The position numbers and the translations under genes are program-made. A stretch of DNA of 64,000 bases from Antrihabitans auranticaus (GTDB taxonomy: Bacteria > Actinomycetota > Actinomycetes > Mycobacteriales > Mycobacteriaceae): contig NZ_JAEMNW010000002.1 of the NCBI RefSeq assembly GCF_016481275.1, positions 992,001 to 1,056,000 on the forward strand, written 5' to 3'. The notes below the pieces were generated by a model. It was given only the letters and a program-made list of their open reading frames with translations. It was not told the DNA's origin and ran no database searches. Below, piece by piece: positions 19,151-27,871 of this stretch (positions within the stretch are counted from its first letter, which is position 1; each line of letters starts with the position of its first letter).

Positions 19151-19424
19151 GTTCGGCCAACTGCACCAGGTCGGCGCCCTCGCGGATCGCGGTCGCGACG
19201 TCTTCTGCCGCACACCGGGCGGCGAACGCGCGGTCGGCGAGGTCGGCAGCCTCCTGCGCGGACAGGACAACCGCATCTTCAGGGAAGGGCGATCCCTTGA
19301 TCGCACTGCGGTGCTCGTAGGCGCGCTGTCGGCACGACTGGCGGCAATAGCGCCGCCTGCGTCCTGCCTCGGATTCGGATACCTCCCGCCCGCACCAGAG
19401 GCAGGATTGTGGACGTCGTGGCAT
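19101..19424 (-). CDS. Small zinc-ribbon protein (Rv2049c-like)
   Basis: 107 residues from ATG 19424 (MPRRPQSC). The N-terminal zinc finger reads CLWCGREV ... YCRQSC (CxxC and CxxxC), followed by a basic stretch and an acidic, Ala-rich helix region. It matches in layout the small gene that sits beside rbpA in mycobacteria (Rv2049c), again divergent from rbpA. A nucleic-acid-binding role is plausible from the zinc ribbon; nothing more can be said. Confidence 0.8.
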   Translation of the reverse strand: MPRRPQSCLWCGREVSESEAGRRRRYCRQSCRQRAYEHRSAIKGSPFPEDAVVLSAQEAADLADRAFAARCAAEDVATAIREGADLVQLAELTADLVGLARDAERLR

Positions 19425-19546
19425 TGCTCGAGAGTAGCGGGACACCGGTGCGAGTTCGTTTCGGCACACCGGGGACACATCGAGATCCCGGTCGTGCTGC
19501 AAACAGCGGAGTCACAGCCGGTAGGATGGGTGGGTTGGACATCTGC

Positions 19547-19573
19547 GGGAACTATTCGACTCGCAGGTGCGTT
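19547..19573 (+). promoter_or_regulatory. Sigma-H/sigma-R-type promoter of rbpA
   Basis: GGGAAC (19547-19552) and CGTT (19570-19573) match the actinobacterial sigma-H/sigma-R consensus (GGGAAY, 16-18 bp, CGTT), here with 17 bp between the two elements. The site lies about 60 bp before the rbpA start codon. Confidence 0.6.
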
Positions 19574-19631
19574 GTAATTCGTGTTCGCGCGGGCTGGATC
19601 CGCCGAAGATATCGAAACGAAGGGACCGCAC

Positions 19632-19976
19632 ATGGCAGATCGCGTACTCAGAGGTAGCCGTCTCGGAGCGGTGAGCTACGAGACCGATCGTGACCACGAC
19701 CTGGCGCCGCGCCGCGTCGCCCGTTACCGGACCGACAACGGCGAAGAGTTCGATGTTCCCTTTGCAGACGATGCCGAACTTCCCGGCACGTGGTTGTGCC
19801 GCAACGGCCTCGAAGGAACATTGATCGAGGGCACCGCACCGGAGACCAAGAAGGTCAAGCCGCCCCGCACCCACTGGGACATGCTGCTCGAGCGTCGTTC
19901 GCGCGACGAACTCGAGGAACTTCTCAAGGAACGCCTCGACCTGCTCAAGGTCAAGCGCCGCGGAGTCGGCTCGTAG
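19632..19976 (+). CDS. rbpA: RNA polymerase-binding protein RbpA
   Basis: 114 residues, the usual length of RbpA (Rv2050, 111). The start ATG 19632 (MADRVLRG) is preceded by GAAGGGA; the frame is open further 5' but without similarity. Order: N-terminal tail, core beta-barrel (about 28-75, EEFDVPFADDAELPGTWLC), basic linker (TKKVKPPRTH) and C-terminal sigma-interaction helices (MLLERRSRDELEELLKERLD). It binds RNA polymerase and group 1/2 sigma factors and promotes open-complex formation; it is essential in mycobacteria and linked to rifampicin and oxidative-stress tolerance in Streptomyces. A strong terminator follows at once. Confidence 0.97.
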   Translation: MADRVLRGSRLGAVSYETDRDHDLAPRRVARYRTDNGEEFDVPFADDAELPGTWLCRNGLEGTLIEGTAPETKKVKPPRTHWDMLLERRSRDELEELLKERLDLLKVKRRGVGS

Positions 19977-19990
19977 ATCGCAACGAAAGT

Positions 19991-20024
19991 ACGGGTGGTC
20001 GGCATCGTGCCGACCACCCGTTTT
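19991..20024 (+). terminator. Strong intrinsic terminator after rbpA
   Basis: A perfect 14-bp stem (ACGGGTGGTCGGCA and its complement) with a 3-nt loop is followed by TTTT. It lies between the convergent rbpA and hydrolase genes and may serve both. Confidence 0.9.
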
Positions 20025-20034
20025 CAGTTCGCGC

Positions 20035-22083
20035 CTAGAGCGTCGTGCTCGACGGCAGGTTCACAAAACTCGGCGCGCCGGGGTCGAGGACCAAGCGCTG
20101 CGGCCGGAGCTGGGATTCCAGCAGCAGTGCCGGGATCATCATTCCCTTCGGAAAATTCGCCGCGTAGATATCGACGCGCAGCCGGTGTCCAGGTTGGAGG
20201 ACGGCATCGGTGGGCGCCAGGCCGACGTCGAGTGCGGTCGGCTGACCCGGCACGACCGGAAGTCGTTGTTCGAGCGCGAGGAACTGGAACGGATCCGTGT
20301 AGTCGCCGTTGGGCGACCTCAGGCTCTTGCCGTCGTCGACGGCGCGCAGTGACGCGGTCAACTGTCCCGACGTCAGCACCGTCGATGTGCCGTCCGGCGC
20401 AACGTCGTTCAGCGTCGCCGACCAGTATCCGTCCGTCGCGTCGAGCACAGTGTTGAGGTGCACGTTGACCGGGCCCGAGATCTCGGTGGGCTGTTCGACC
20501 GGGTCGCCGGTGAAGGTCAGTGCCGCAACTTCGGAGACCCGTGAATCTTCCGCGCAGCCGTCGATGATCCCCAGCACGCCGGCGAGGATCTGGGCGGCGT
20601 CCTGCGAGCACATCGTCGACAGACCTGGCGAAACCGTGAGTGTTGCAGGCTCGGTCGGCGGGGTCGGCGTCAAGGAACCGTCGTGGGCCACGACTCCGGT
20701 CGTGCCGCTCGGGCGGGCCGACAGGTACTGCCGGCTGTACGTCATCCCCGCACGCGGGTAGCTGTCCGTGGTAGTCCAAGCACCGCCCTGTTGAAACAGC
20801 GTGGCCGGTGCATAGTTCTCGATGCCGTTGTCGATTCCCTTGAGCCACTTGTCGAACCAGGCTCGTTGCAGCACGTCCAGCCGTGGCGGCGCACCCGGCG
20901 TCCCGAGGCCCGATCCAACCGTGCCGTGATAGAAGTCGCCCATCAGGAGCTTCTTCTGCTCGGTCGGCAGCGAAATCGCCTGGAAGACGCGCGGTTCGGA
21001 GTTGGTGAAGATGTCGTGCCAGCCGCCGACGAGGAAGGTCGGCACCTCGATTCGGTCGGGATGGCCGGTGGCACCTGTGCGAAATGGTCCGTTCGGATCG
21101 AGGTAGGTACGCAGGTCTTCGGGAATCGACTCCACCGAAGTGACGAACAGCGCCCTGACGAGCAGATCGATGAACGTGATCGGGCTGGCAGCGCGGTCGG
21201 CGAGCCACTTCCAGTCGAACTGGCCCTGCAGTATCGCCGCGAGATCCGGTAGCCACTTCGCGCCGTTGACGGCCGCAAGCCATGCCGGCAAGAACCCGAC
21301 GCCGACTCCGCCGCCGGGCGCGACGACATCACGAACAAGATCGCTACCCGGCTCGACCGGGAAGATCGCCTTCAGCGCAGGCGGATTCCGCTCGGCCGCT
21401 TTGAGTTGGTTGATGCCCGAGTACGAAACGCCGCTCATTCCGATGTTGCCGTTCGACCACGGTTGGGCGGCGGTCCAATCGATCATCTCGACGGTGTCCT
21501 GCTGCTCGCGCTCGGCGAAAACCTGCCAGATGCCTTGCGAGAACCCGGTTCCGCGGACATCGGCGACCACTTGCGTATAGCCGCTGCGGATCAGGTCTCG
21601 GTCGACGCTGAAGTTGCGACCGATGCCCGACGACAGCGTCCTGATCTGATTTCCGATTCCAGTGAAGGGTGTCCCTTCGAGATCGAACAGATCGAAGCGG
21701 TTCGTCAGGCTGACGAACGTGTCATAGAGGACCGGTATCGAGATTGCCGAATCTGCAAGCATCGAAACAAGTTTCGTATACGGCGTCATGTTGAGGATCG
21801 TCGGCAGCGGCGTATCCACGATGCGTCCGGCGGAATCCATCGGGCGGTACACGTTGACCTTCAAGATGGTGCCGTCGCTCATGGCCACCGGCACATCCCA
21901 GTCGATATGCACCCCGGGATACATTCCTGGCGCATCGGCTGTGGCAGTCCACGACGCGCCGAGCACTCCCCCGTCCGGTGGCGGTGGTTCCGCGGCCGCG
22001 GTCGGCGCAGCCGAACCGACGATCGTCGCGGCCGCTGCTGCGAGCGCGATAGTGCGCAGCGCCGTTGCGCCGATTGTTCGCAT
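20035..22083 (-). CDS. Secreted CocE/NonD-type S15 family hydrolase
   Basis: 682 residues with a Sec-type signal peptide (basic start, ALAAAAATIVGSAAP, cleavage after AAA near residue 31). The alpha/beta-hydrolase core carries GMSGVSYSG with the nucleophile Ser220. A C-terminal jelly-roll domain typical of X-Pro dipeptidyl-peptidase/cocaine-esterase proteins follows (DATDGYWSATLNDV, PGHRLRVDIYAANFPKG). It is probably an extracytoplasmic esterase, amidase or acyl hydrolase. It is divergent from a TetR gene, with two 13-bp direct repeats between them that are likely operator sites. Nocardia and Rhodococcus genomes carry several such enzymes; the substrate is unknown. Confidence 0.9.
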   Translation of the reverse strand: MRTIGATALRTIALAAAAATIVGSAAPTAAAEPPPPDGGVLGASWTATADAPGMYPGVHIDWDVPVAMSDGTILKVNVYRPMDSAGRIVDTPLPTILNMTPYTKLVSMLADSAISIPVLYDTFVSLTNRFDLFDLEGTPFTGIGNQIRTLSSGIGRNFSVDRDLIRSGYTQVVADVRGTGFSQGIWQVFAEREQQDTVEMIDWTAAQPWSNGNIGMSGVSYSGINQLKAAERNPPALKAIFPVEPGSDLVRDVVAPGGGVGVGFLPAWLAAVNGAKWLPDLAAILQGQFDWKWLADRAASPITFIDLLVRALFVTSVESIPEDLRTYLDPNGPFRTGATGHPDRIEVPTFLVGGWHDIFTNSEPRVFQAISLPTEQKKLLMGDFYHGTVGSGLGTPGAPPRLDVLQRAWFDKWLKGIDNGIENYAPATLFQQGGAWTTTDSYPRAGMTYSRQYLSARPSGTTGVVAHDGSLTPTPPTEPATLTVSPGLSTMCSQDAAQILAGVLGIIDGCAEDSRVSEVAALTFTGDPVEQPTEISGPVNVHLNTVLDATDGYWSATLNDVAPDGTSTVLTSGQLTASLRAVDDGKSLRSPNGDYTDPFQFLALEQRLPVVPGQPTALDVGLAPTDAVLQPGHRLRVDIYAANFPKGMMIPALLLESQLRPQRLVLDPGAPSFVNLPSSTTL

Positions 22084-22115
22084 GGAGTCCCCGTCCTCTT
22101 CTACGTGGGCACGAC

Positions 22116-22157
22116 CGATAGAAACTGTTGTGTACCCAACTGAGCGATAGGAACTGT
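22116..22157. promoter_or_regulatory. Two 13-bp direct repeats in the S15-hydrolase/tetR divergent region
   Basis: CGATAGAAACTGT (22116-22128) and CGATAGGAACTGT (22145-22157) differ at one base and are spaced 29 bp start to start, close to three helical turns. They are likely regulator sites. Confidence 0.55.
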
Positions 22158-22239
22158 AACGTTTCTCACTAACCCCGGCAAGGCCACGCTGGTCCCAGAA
22201 ATCCGGGCCTGCTCAGAGTTGCAACGGTAAAATCGATCG

Positions 22240-22890
22240 ATGAGTCTAGGTTCGCGCGTTCCGGAGCAAAGGTTGCGGCCGGGACCGAGCGGCCTGACCC
22301 GCGCAGAGGTCCTGGCGTCGCAGCGCGGCAGGCTCGGCTGGGCAGCTCTGCGCGTGGTCGCCGAGTTGGGTTATCCCCCAACGACAGTCGGCGACATCAC
22401 CAAGCGGGCACAGGTATCGCGACGAACCTTCTACGAACTGTTCGCGAGCAAAGAAGCCTGCTTCATCGAGGCATTCGAAACCACCGTGGGGATCGTCGAC
22501 AACATGCTCGACGACGCGCTGGTCACCGCACGACAGTCCGACTGGAAGAAATTGGTCCGCAAGTCGCTCGAGGCGTATCTAGAGATGCTCCGCGGCGAGC
22601 CGGCACTCGCACGTGCGATGCATGTCGAAGTACTGGCCGCCGGTCCCGCGCTGGTTCCCCACCACGCGCGGATGAAACGGGTATTCGCGAACAGAATGCG
22701 GGGCGTACACCGAGTCGCCGTCGAGCAGGGCGCGCTCACCAACCGTCCCGCCGACGGCGTCTTCGACTTCATCATCGGTGGGATCGATGATCGCATCCGC
22801 GATTGCCTGCAGACCGCGGACGCCGACCACCTACCCCGGCTCGCGCCGCTGCTCACAGCGACGACGATCGCACTGCTCGAGACGGCGTGA
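22240..22890 (+). CDS. TetR-family regulator divergent from the S15 hydrolase
   Basis: 216 residues from ATG 22240. The helix-turn-helix is TTVGDITKRAQVSRRTFYELFASKEACF; the helical C-terminal domain ends IALLETA. The N-terminal extension (SRVPEQRLRPGPSGLTRAEV) is longer than usual. It lies 156 bp from the hydrolase start, across the direct repeats, and probably regulates it. It converges with ppm1, 34 bp apart. Confidence 0.87.
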   Translation: MSLGSRVPEQRLRPGPSGLTRAEVLASQRGRLGWAALRVVAELGYPPTTVGDITKRAQVSRRTFYELFASKEACFIEAFETTVGIVDNMLDDALVTARQSDWKKLVRKSLEAYLEMLRGEPALARAMHVEVLAAGPALVPHHARMKRVFANRMRGVHRVAVEQGALTNRPADGVFDFIIGGIDDRIRDCLQTADADHLPRLAPLLTATTIALLETA

Positions 22891-22924
22891 CCGCTGTAAC
22901 GCTCACGGCCGTGGCACTGACCAG

Positions 22925-23710
22925 CTAGGCGGCCGCCTTGCGGCGCTTCGTCAGGTTCTTCAGCTTCTGGATGCGGTTCTTGAATCCCCAGGCAGTCACC
23001 TTGAGCAGCGCCTCGCGCACGATGTTGCCGCTCATCTTGGACTCGCCTATCTCACGTTCGGTGAACGTGATCGGCACTTCGACGACAGTTGCGCCACCTT
23101 GGATGAGGCGCCAGGCGAGGTCCACCTGGAAGCAGTAGCCGTGCGACTCGATCGAATCGAGATCGAGTGCCTCGAGCACTTCGCGGCGATACGCGCGGTA
23201 CCCGCCGGTGATGTCCTTGACCTTCACGCCGAGTGCGAGCCGGGAATAGACGTTCCCACCGCGGGAAAGAATTTCGCGACGCTTGGGCCAATTGACGACG
23301 CTTCCGCCGGGCACGTAGCGGGATCCGATGACGAGGTCTGCACCTTGATCGACCTGGTGCAACAACCGATGCAGTTGCTCGGGCGAATGGCTGCCGTCGG
23401 CATCCATCTCGACGAGGACGGTGTAGTCGCGCTCGAGGCCCCAGCGGAAGCCTGCGATGTAGGCGGCGCCCAGGCCGTTCTTCTCGGTGCGGTGCATCAC
23501 CTGGATGCGCTTCTCCGCATCCGCGCCGGCGAGGTCGTCGGCGATCTGGCCTGTGCCGTCGGGGCTTCCGTCGTCGACGACGAGAACGTGCGTTGCCGGC
23601 AGCGCCGCGTGCAGGCGGCCCACGATCTTCGGCAGGTTCTCTTTCTCGTTGTACGTCGGAATGATCACCAAGGTTTTAGCGCTGATCTGGCCCATGCTCC
23701 CCGCTGTCAT
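22925..23710 (-). CDS. ppm1: Polyprenol monophosphomannose synthase
   Basis: 261 residues, started at ATG 23710 (MTAGSMGQ) because GGAGGAAG precedes it; the frame is open upstream. It is a GT2 glycosyltransferase with [25 protein letters not shown] and the metal-binding DAD (residues 103-105), followed by GSRYVPGG. It transfers mannose from GDP-mannose to polyprenyl phosphate, giving the membrane donor used for lipomannan/LAM elongation and protein O-mannosylation. It has no membrane domain of its own. In M. tuberculosis the same enzyme is the C-terminal half of a fusion with Lnt (Rv2051c); here it is a separate protein whose start overlaps the lnt stop by 35 bp. Confidence 0.95.
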   Translation of the reverse strand: MTAGSMGQISAKTLVIIPTYNEKENLPKIVGRLHAALPATHVLVVDDGSPDGTGQIADDLAGADAEKRIQVMHRTEKNGLGAAYIAGFRWGLERDYTVLVEMDADGSHSPEQLHRLLHQVDQGADLVIGSRYVPGGSVVNWPKRREILSRGGNVYSRLALGVKVKDITGGYRAYRREVLEALDLDSIESHGYCFQVDLAWRLIQGGATVVEVPITFTEREIGESKMSGNIVREALLKVTAWGFKNRIQKLKNLTKRRKAAA

Positions 23711-25310
23711 CGACTTCCTCCCCGCCGGCTGTTGCCGACATCGTTGGCACTCCGGCAGCCGCCGGCGTGAGTGTCCGGACCGTTCGGCGCCGCACAAGCG
23801 CGACGACGAGGGCCATTAACGCTCCCACACCGAGGAGAACCTCTGGAATAGGACCGAGTCGAGTTGCAAGCGTAGTACTGGTTCGCAACGGGACCTGCAC
23901 AACGAGCGCAGCCGGGACGAACAATTCCGATTGGGCGACAACTTCACCGTCAGGCGCTATGACAGCACTCACACCGCTCGTCGCAGCGACGACGACCGCC
24001 TGACCGTGCTCGACCGCACGTACCCGCGACATCGCCAACTGCTGATAGGTCATCTCGCTGTCGCCGAAGGTCGCGTTGTTCGTCGGCACCGCGATCAGTT
24101 CCGAGCCGGCGCGTGCGGAGTCCTCGAGGGCGCGATCGAACGCGACCTCGTAACACGTCGCTACGCCGATCGTCACGCCGGCAGCGGTGACGGTCCCGTC
24201 GCCGGTCCCGGGGACGAAGTACCCGGCCCGGTCCGCATACTCGGAGAAAATGCGAAAGAAGCTCCGGTAGGGCAGGTACTCACCGAACGGTTGAATGATC
24301 CGCTTGTCGTGGCGACTGCCAGGGCCGTCGCCACGATTCCACACGATGACGGAGTTCGTGGACGTCCGGTCCTTGTTCGCCAGCACCGCCCCGACGAGGA
24401 TCGGCGCGTCGACCTCCGCCGAGGCCGCGGTGATCTCCGCGTACGCGTCGCTGTCGCGCAACGGATCGATGTCCGATGCGTTCTCGGGCCAGATCACGAT
24501 GTCGGGCTGCTCGGCACGACCGGCCTTCACATCGAGCGCCAACTGGTGGGTGCGTTTCAGGTGGTTGTCGAGGACCGCCTTGCGCTGACTGTTGAAATCG
24601 AGCCCTAGGCGCGGCACGCTCCCCTGGATCGCCGCCACCGTGATGTGCCGATCTCCGGCGGCCATGTCGGGTAGCACTGGCCAGAGCACCGCGGCGACCA
24701 CCGGGCCGATCGCGAAAACGGCACCCGCCCGAAGCAGTGCCTGCCGGTCGCGGTGGGCCACGGCCGCAACTACAGCAGCGAGGGCGGTGCCGCCGAGCGC
24801 GACGAAGAAGCTCAGGAGCGGTGCGCCGCCCAGGCTGGCGAGCGGGAGCAGGAACCCGCCCGCTTGGCCGAATGCCAAACGGCCCCAAGGGAACCCGCCG
24901 AACGGAAAGCTGGACCTCGCCCACTCCGTCAGGGTCCAGGCCGTCGCAATCCAGAAGATTGCACCCGGCAGCGTCTGGACTGTGCGCGCGGCGACGCCGA
25001 AGGCCCCGACGTAGAGCGAACACACCCCGGCGAGGGCCAACCACGGCATCGGTCCGACGTAGATCCCGATCCACGGCAACAGGGGCACGAAGAAGCCCAG
25101 CCCGGCGAGCAGCCCGTAGCCGAAGCCGCCGCGCAGCGACGGTCCGGAGCGCAGAACCAGCGTGAGAAGTGCAATTCCGATGGGTGCGAGAAACCACAGC
25201 GGACGCGGCGGAAAGCTACCGAAAGTCAACAGGCCCGCACAGATCGAGCCGATCTGGTTGCGGAGCACCGGATGCCGCCGGGCCGCGGCCAGAAGTCGGT
25301 TATCGCTCAT
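23676..25310 (-). CDS. lnt: Apolipoprotein N-acyltransferase
   Basis: 544 residues from ATG 25310, with about six N-terminal membrane helices (within 20-210), a nitrilase-type periplasmic domain (about 222-485) and one C-terminal helix. The catalytic triad is visible as Glu276 (IWPENASD), Lys336 ([15 protein letters not shown]) and Cys386 (VATCYEVAF), matching Glu267-Lys335-Cys387 of the E. coli enzyme. It adds the third acyl chain to lipoproteins. In mycobacteria the Lnt domain also anchors Ppm1 at the membrane. The gene overlaps both neighbours (11 bp with the amidohydrolase, 35 bp with ppm1), which indicates one operon. Confidence 0.95.
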   Translation of the reverse strand: MSDNRLLAAARRHPVLRNQIGSICAGLLTFGSFPPRPLWFLAPIGIALLTLVLRSGPSLRGGFGYGLLAGLGFFVPLLPWIGIYVGPMPWLALAGVCSLYVGAFGVAARTVQTLPGAIFWIATAWTLTEWARSSFPFGGFPWGRLAFGQAGGFLLPLASLGGAPLLSFFVALGGTALAAVVAAVAHRDRQALLRAGAVFAIGPVVAAVLWPVLPDMAAGDRHITVAAIQGSVPRLGLDFNSQRKAVLDNHLKRTHQLALDVKAGRAEQPDIVIWPENASDIDPLRDSDAYAEITAASAEVDAPILVGAVLANKDRTSTNSVIVWNRGDGPGSRHDKRIIQPFGEYLPYRSFFRIFSEYADRAGYFVPGTGDGTVTAAGVTIGVATCYEVAFDRALEDSARAGSELIAVPTNNATFGDSEMTYQQLAMSRVRAVEHGQAVVVAATSGVSAVIAPDGEVVAQSELFVPAALVVQVPLRTSTTLATRLGPIPEVLLGVGALMALVVALVRRRTVRTLTPAAAGVPTMSATAGGEEVDDSGEHGPDQR

Positions 25311-26901
25311 AGAGCGTGACCCCCCGATGGACCGTGCGCAGGCAGTCCGGGTCCGTCGAATCCGCATCGAGGCGCGGCAGAGCAGGCACCCGGGAACGGG
25401 GATCCGTAGACCAACGGGCGACGGCGTCGGAGCCCGCGGCCACAACCAGTTCGTCGGCCGCCCATATCGCGTACGACGCCGGCGCGCCCGGGTCCAGCGT
25501 CCCGGCAAGGCCGTCGCGAACACCGCCCGCTCGCCATGCGCCTCTGGTCGCCGCGGCAAAAGCCGCCCGCGGGCTGATGCCGTTTCCGGCCGAGCGATGG
25601 TTGATCGCGGACCTGATCGCCGCCCACGGCGCGATGGCCGTGACTGGAGCATCCGATCCGATGGCAAGGGAAACCCCGCTCGAACTCATCGCCGCGAACG
25701 GGTTCATCGCGCGCGCACGCTCTCGGCCCAACCGGGTCGCATACATTCCGTCGGAGCCGCCCCACAAAGCGTCGAAGCCGGGCTGAACGCTCGCGATGAT
25801 CCCCCATGTCCCCAGCTTGGCGGCATCCTCGGCTGTGATCATCTCCACGTGTTCGAGCCTGTGCCCGCACGCCGCCACCGCGGGCACGCCGACTTCGGCG
25901 ACAACCCGCTCGATCGCTGTGATGGCAGCCGACACCGCGCCGTCGCCGATGACGTGGAAACCGGCTTGGATCCGGGCCTGCGTGCAGGCGCGCACGTGCG
26001 CAGTGATCTGGTCGACGTCGAGGTAGGACTTCCCGCATCCGGCAGCGGGGTCGTCGAGGTAGGGCTCCTGCAACCATGCGGTACGGGATCCGAGCGCACC
26101 GTCGACGAATAGGTCACCCGCGAGGCCGTGCGCACCGGTTTCGTCGAGCAGCGCTCGCGCTTGGTCGGCACTTTCCACTGCTTCGCCCCAGTACGCCCGG
26201 ATCTCGACCCCGTGATCGGTCGTGAGCAGTTCGCGAAGATCCGCACGTCCGCCGATGTAGGGACCACCGCACTCGTGGACAGCGACGATGCCCTGCGCTG
26301 CTGCGGTGTCGAGCGCGCTGCGTCGCGCCAGCTCCCGCTGCGGCGCCGTCAACAGGTTCAACGCGGTCGTCCTGACCAGGTGATGTGCGTCGGACCGCTG
26401 CGGACCCGAGCGATCGAACCCGACTGCGGACGTCACCGCCGGCGTTGCGTCCAGCAGGGCGGTCGAGCAGACGGCGGAGTGAACGTCGATTCGCGACAGG
26501 TAGACCAGTCGGCCCGGAGCCGCCGAGTCGATATCCGCGATCTGCGGCTTGATCGCGACCGGCCACGCGGTTTCGTCCCAGCCATGACCCCAGATCAGGC
26601 CTTCCGAATGTGCGGCGGCGAATGCGCGGACCCGTTCCAGGCATTCGTCCAGCGTCCGCGACCCGGTCAGATCGAGTCCGATCAGCGCAAGCCCGGTGGC
26701 CGTCGTATGTACGTGCGCATCGACGAATCCCGGTGCAACGAAAGCACCTTCGAGATCCAGCACTTCCGCACCGGGATGCAAGGCACGGCCGGGTTGGTCT
26801 GCACCCACCCACACGACCGTTCCGTCGGTCACGGCCATCGCGGTGGCATCGGGCGAACTGGAACTGTAGATGCGTCCGCCGACCAGCAGTTGGGTGCCCA
26901 C
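25300..26901 (-). CDS. YtcJ-like amidohydrolase (Rv2052c position)
   Basis: 533 residues from ATG 26901. It is an amidohydrolase-superfamily protein: N-terminal beta-sandwich (GGRIYSSSSPDA), APGFVDAHVHTTATG with the metal-binding HxH, then GFHVIGDGAVSAAI, HRLEHVEMI and LAIGSDAPVTAI, giving the His/Asp ligands of the YtcJ/AepA group. The substrate is unknown; relatives hydrolyse amides or formamides. In mycobacteria an equivalent gene lies between fxsA and ppm1, and the same order is kept here, with an 11-bp overlap into lnt. Confidence 0.88.
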   Translation of the reverse strand: MGTQLLVGGRIYSSSSPDATAMAVTDGTVVWVGADQPGRALHPGAEVLDLEGAFVAPGFVDAHVHTTATGLALIGLDLTGSRTLDECLERVRAFAAAHSEGLIWGHGWDETAWPVAIKPQIADIDSAAPGRLVYLSRIDVHSAVCSTALLDATPAVTSAVGFDRSGPQRSDAHHLVRTTALNLLTAPQRELARRSALDTAAAQGIVAVHECGGPYIGGRADLRELLTTDHGVEIRAYWGEAVESADQARALLDETGAHGLAGDLFVDGALGSRTAWLQEPYLDDPAAGCGKSYLDVDQITAHVRACTQARIQAGFHVIGDGAVSAAITAIERVVAEVGVPAVAACGHRLEHVEMITAEDAAKLGTWGIIASVQPGFDALWGGSDGMYATRLGRERARAMNPFAAMSSSGVSLAIGSDAPVTAIAPWAAIRSAINHRSAGNGISPRAAFAAATRGAWRAGGVRDGLAGTLDPGAPASYAIWAADELVVAAGSDAVARWSTDPRSRVPALPRLDADSTDPDCLRTVHRGVTLYER

Positions 26902-26919
26902 GGACGATCAGTCTGCCTG

Positions 26920-27432
26920 CTAACGCGTGGCAGTCCCCCACCCGGGATCGGTATCGACGATCACATGCGGCCCCTGCTGGATCGCGACCTGCGCCGACCC
27001 GGGTCGGTCTCTGTACCACTGTCCGACTACCTCGCCGTCGATCACGCCGCTCTTCTCGCGGGCCGCGGCCACCGCCTTGTCGAACCGGCGCGACGCGATG
27101 AACACGACCGCGGGCCGCAGGAGGAATCGCGTCGGCGGCACGAGGAGGAGCAGGCCGAGCACCGAGGTGACGAGACCGGGAACGAACATCAGGACCGATC
27201 CGATGGCAACCAGCACGCCGTCGGCGATTGCGCCATCCGGTGAACGCTGGCCCGCCGCCGCTCGCTGCAGCCCCTCGACCACTCTGCGCCATTGCGAACC
27301 GACGAGCATCAGGCCGATCGCGGACCCCGCAATCAGCAACAGCACGGTCCAGACGGCGCCGACCGCCTGCCCGACGAGCAACAGCACGGACACCTCGGCG
27401 ACGACGTACAGAACGAACAGCAGTGCAGGCAT
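26920..27432 (-). CDS. fxsA: FxsA-family membrane protein
   Basis: 170 residues starting at ATG 27432. Four hydrophobic segments occur near the N-terminus and centre (LLFVLYVVAEVSVLLLVG, VWTVLLLIAGSAIGLMLVG, GVLVAIGSVLMFVPGLVT, LGLLLLVPPTRF), and GSQWRR is followed by a soluble basic/acidic tail. In E. coli FxsA affects exclusion of phage T7 by plasmid F; the cellular role in actinobacteria is unknown. It is probably the first gene of the fxsA-amidohydrolase-lnt-ppm1 operon, with 18 bp to the next gene. Confidence 0.88.
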   Translation of the reverse strand: MPALLFVLYVVAEVSVLLLVGQAVGAVWTVLLLIAGSAIGLMLVGSQWRRVVEGLQRAAAGQRSPDGAIADGVLVAIGSVLMFVPGLVTSVLGLLLLVPPTRFLLRPAVVFIASRRFDKAVAAAREKSGVIDGEVVGQWYRDRPGSAQVAIQQGPHVIVDTDPGWGTATR

Positions 27433-27787
27433 CGGAAACCTCTTTCTATCTCACTGTGTACAACGCACGGCGAGCGGATTATTCTCCCGATCCACGAGTT
27501 GCGTCGGTCGCATAACGATCTAAACCCTCAAGTTGACATCGAGGGAACGCGATCTGAATGATGAGCACACGAGAACCATCCGCACCATGAGCAACATCAG
27601 CGAGGAGTGGTCGATGAGTCGGAGCCGACAGGTTCGCAGCACAGGTTCTGCAGCGATTGTTTTCGTCGGCCTCTCGGTTCCCTCCTCGATGTCCGACCGG
27701 TGCGCGGGCATTTCGTGACGTAGACCTGGTGGCGAGCTTACGAGCCGAACCGTTCAGGCCCGTCTCGTAGGCAACGCCACCGAAAGC
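27433..27787. other. Gene-poor intergenic stretch
   Basis: About 355 bp between fxsA and the cutinase terminator. I see one MerR/SoxR-like dyad at 27525-27545 (listed separately). A 43-codon open frame from ATG 27588 has no family features. Nothing else can be supported. Confidence 0.5.
27525..27545. promoter_or_regulatory. MerR/SoxR-like dyad upstream of fxsA
   Basis: CCCTC and GAGGG flank an 11-bp centre, and the left half reads CCTCAAGTT, the same as a SoxR half-site. Read on the minus strand it lies between a poor -35 (TTCCCT) and a weak -10 (TAGATC) spaced by 19 bp, the stretched spacing of MerR-controlled promoters. No merR gene is in the window. Confidence 0.4.
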
Positions 27788-27832
27788 AGCCAACAGCCGC
27801 AGTCCTAGGGGAAGGGACTGCGGCTGTTGGCT
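27788..27832 (-). terminator. Strong hairpin terminator downstream of the cutinase gene
   Basis: A perfect 18-bp stem (starting AGCCAACAGCCG) with a 9-nt loop lies 40 bp past the cutinase stop. Short T-rich runs on both sides (CTTTCT on plus, GCTTTCGG on minus) allow bidirectional action. Confidence 0.85.
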
Positions 27833-27871
27833 TTCTGAAGTTCGGCGGGTCCTGTCGGCCGGTCGGCGAAC

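Noticed and set aside
27588-27718. 43-codon frame downstream of the MerR-like dyad
   Set aside because: No family features, and the low-complexity Ser/Arg content fits chance.
27815-27832. GGGACT-type sequence as a DosR box
   Set aside because: It is one arm of an 18-bp terminator stem, and the rest of the DosR consensus is absent.
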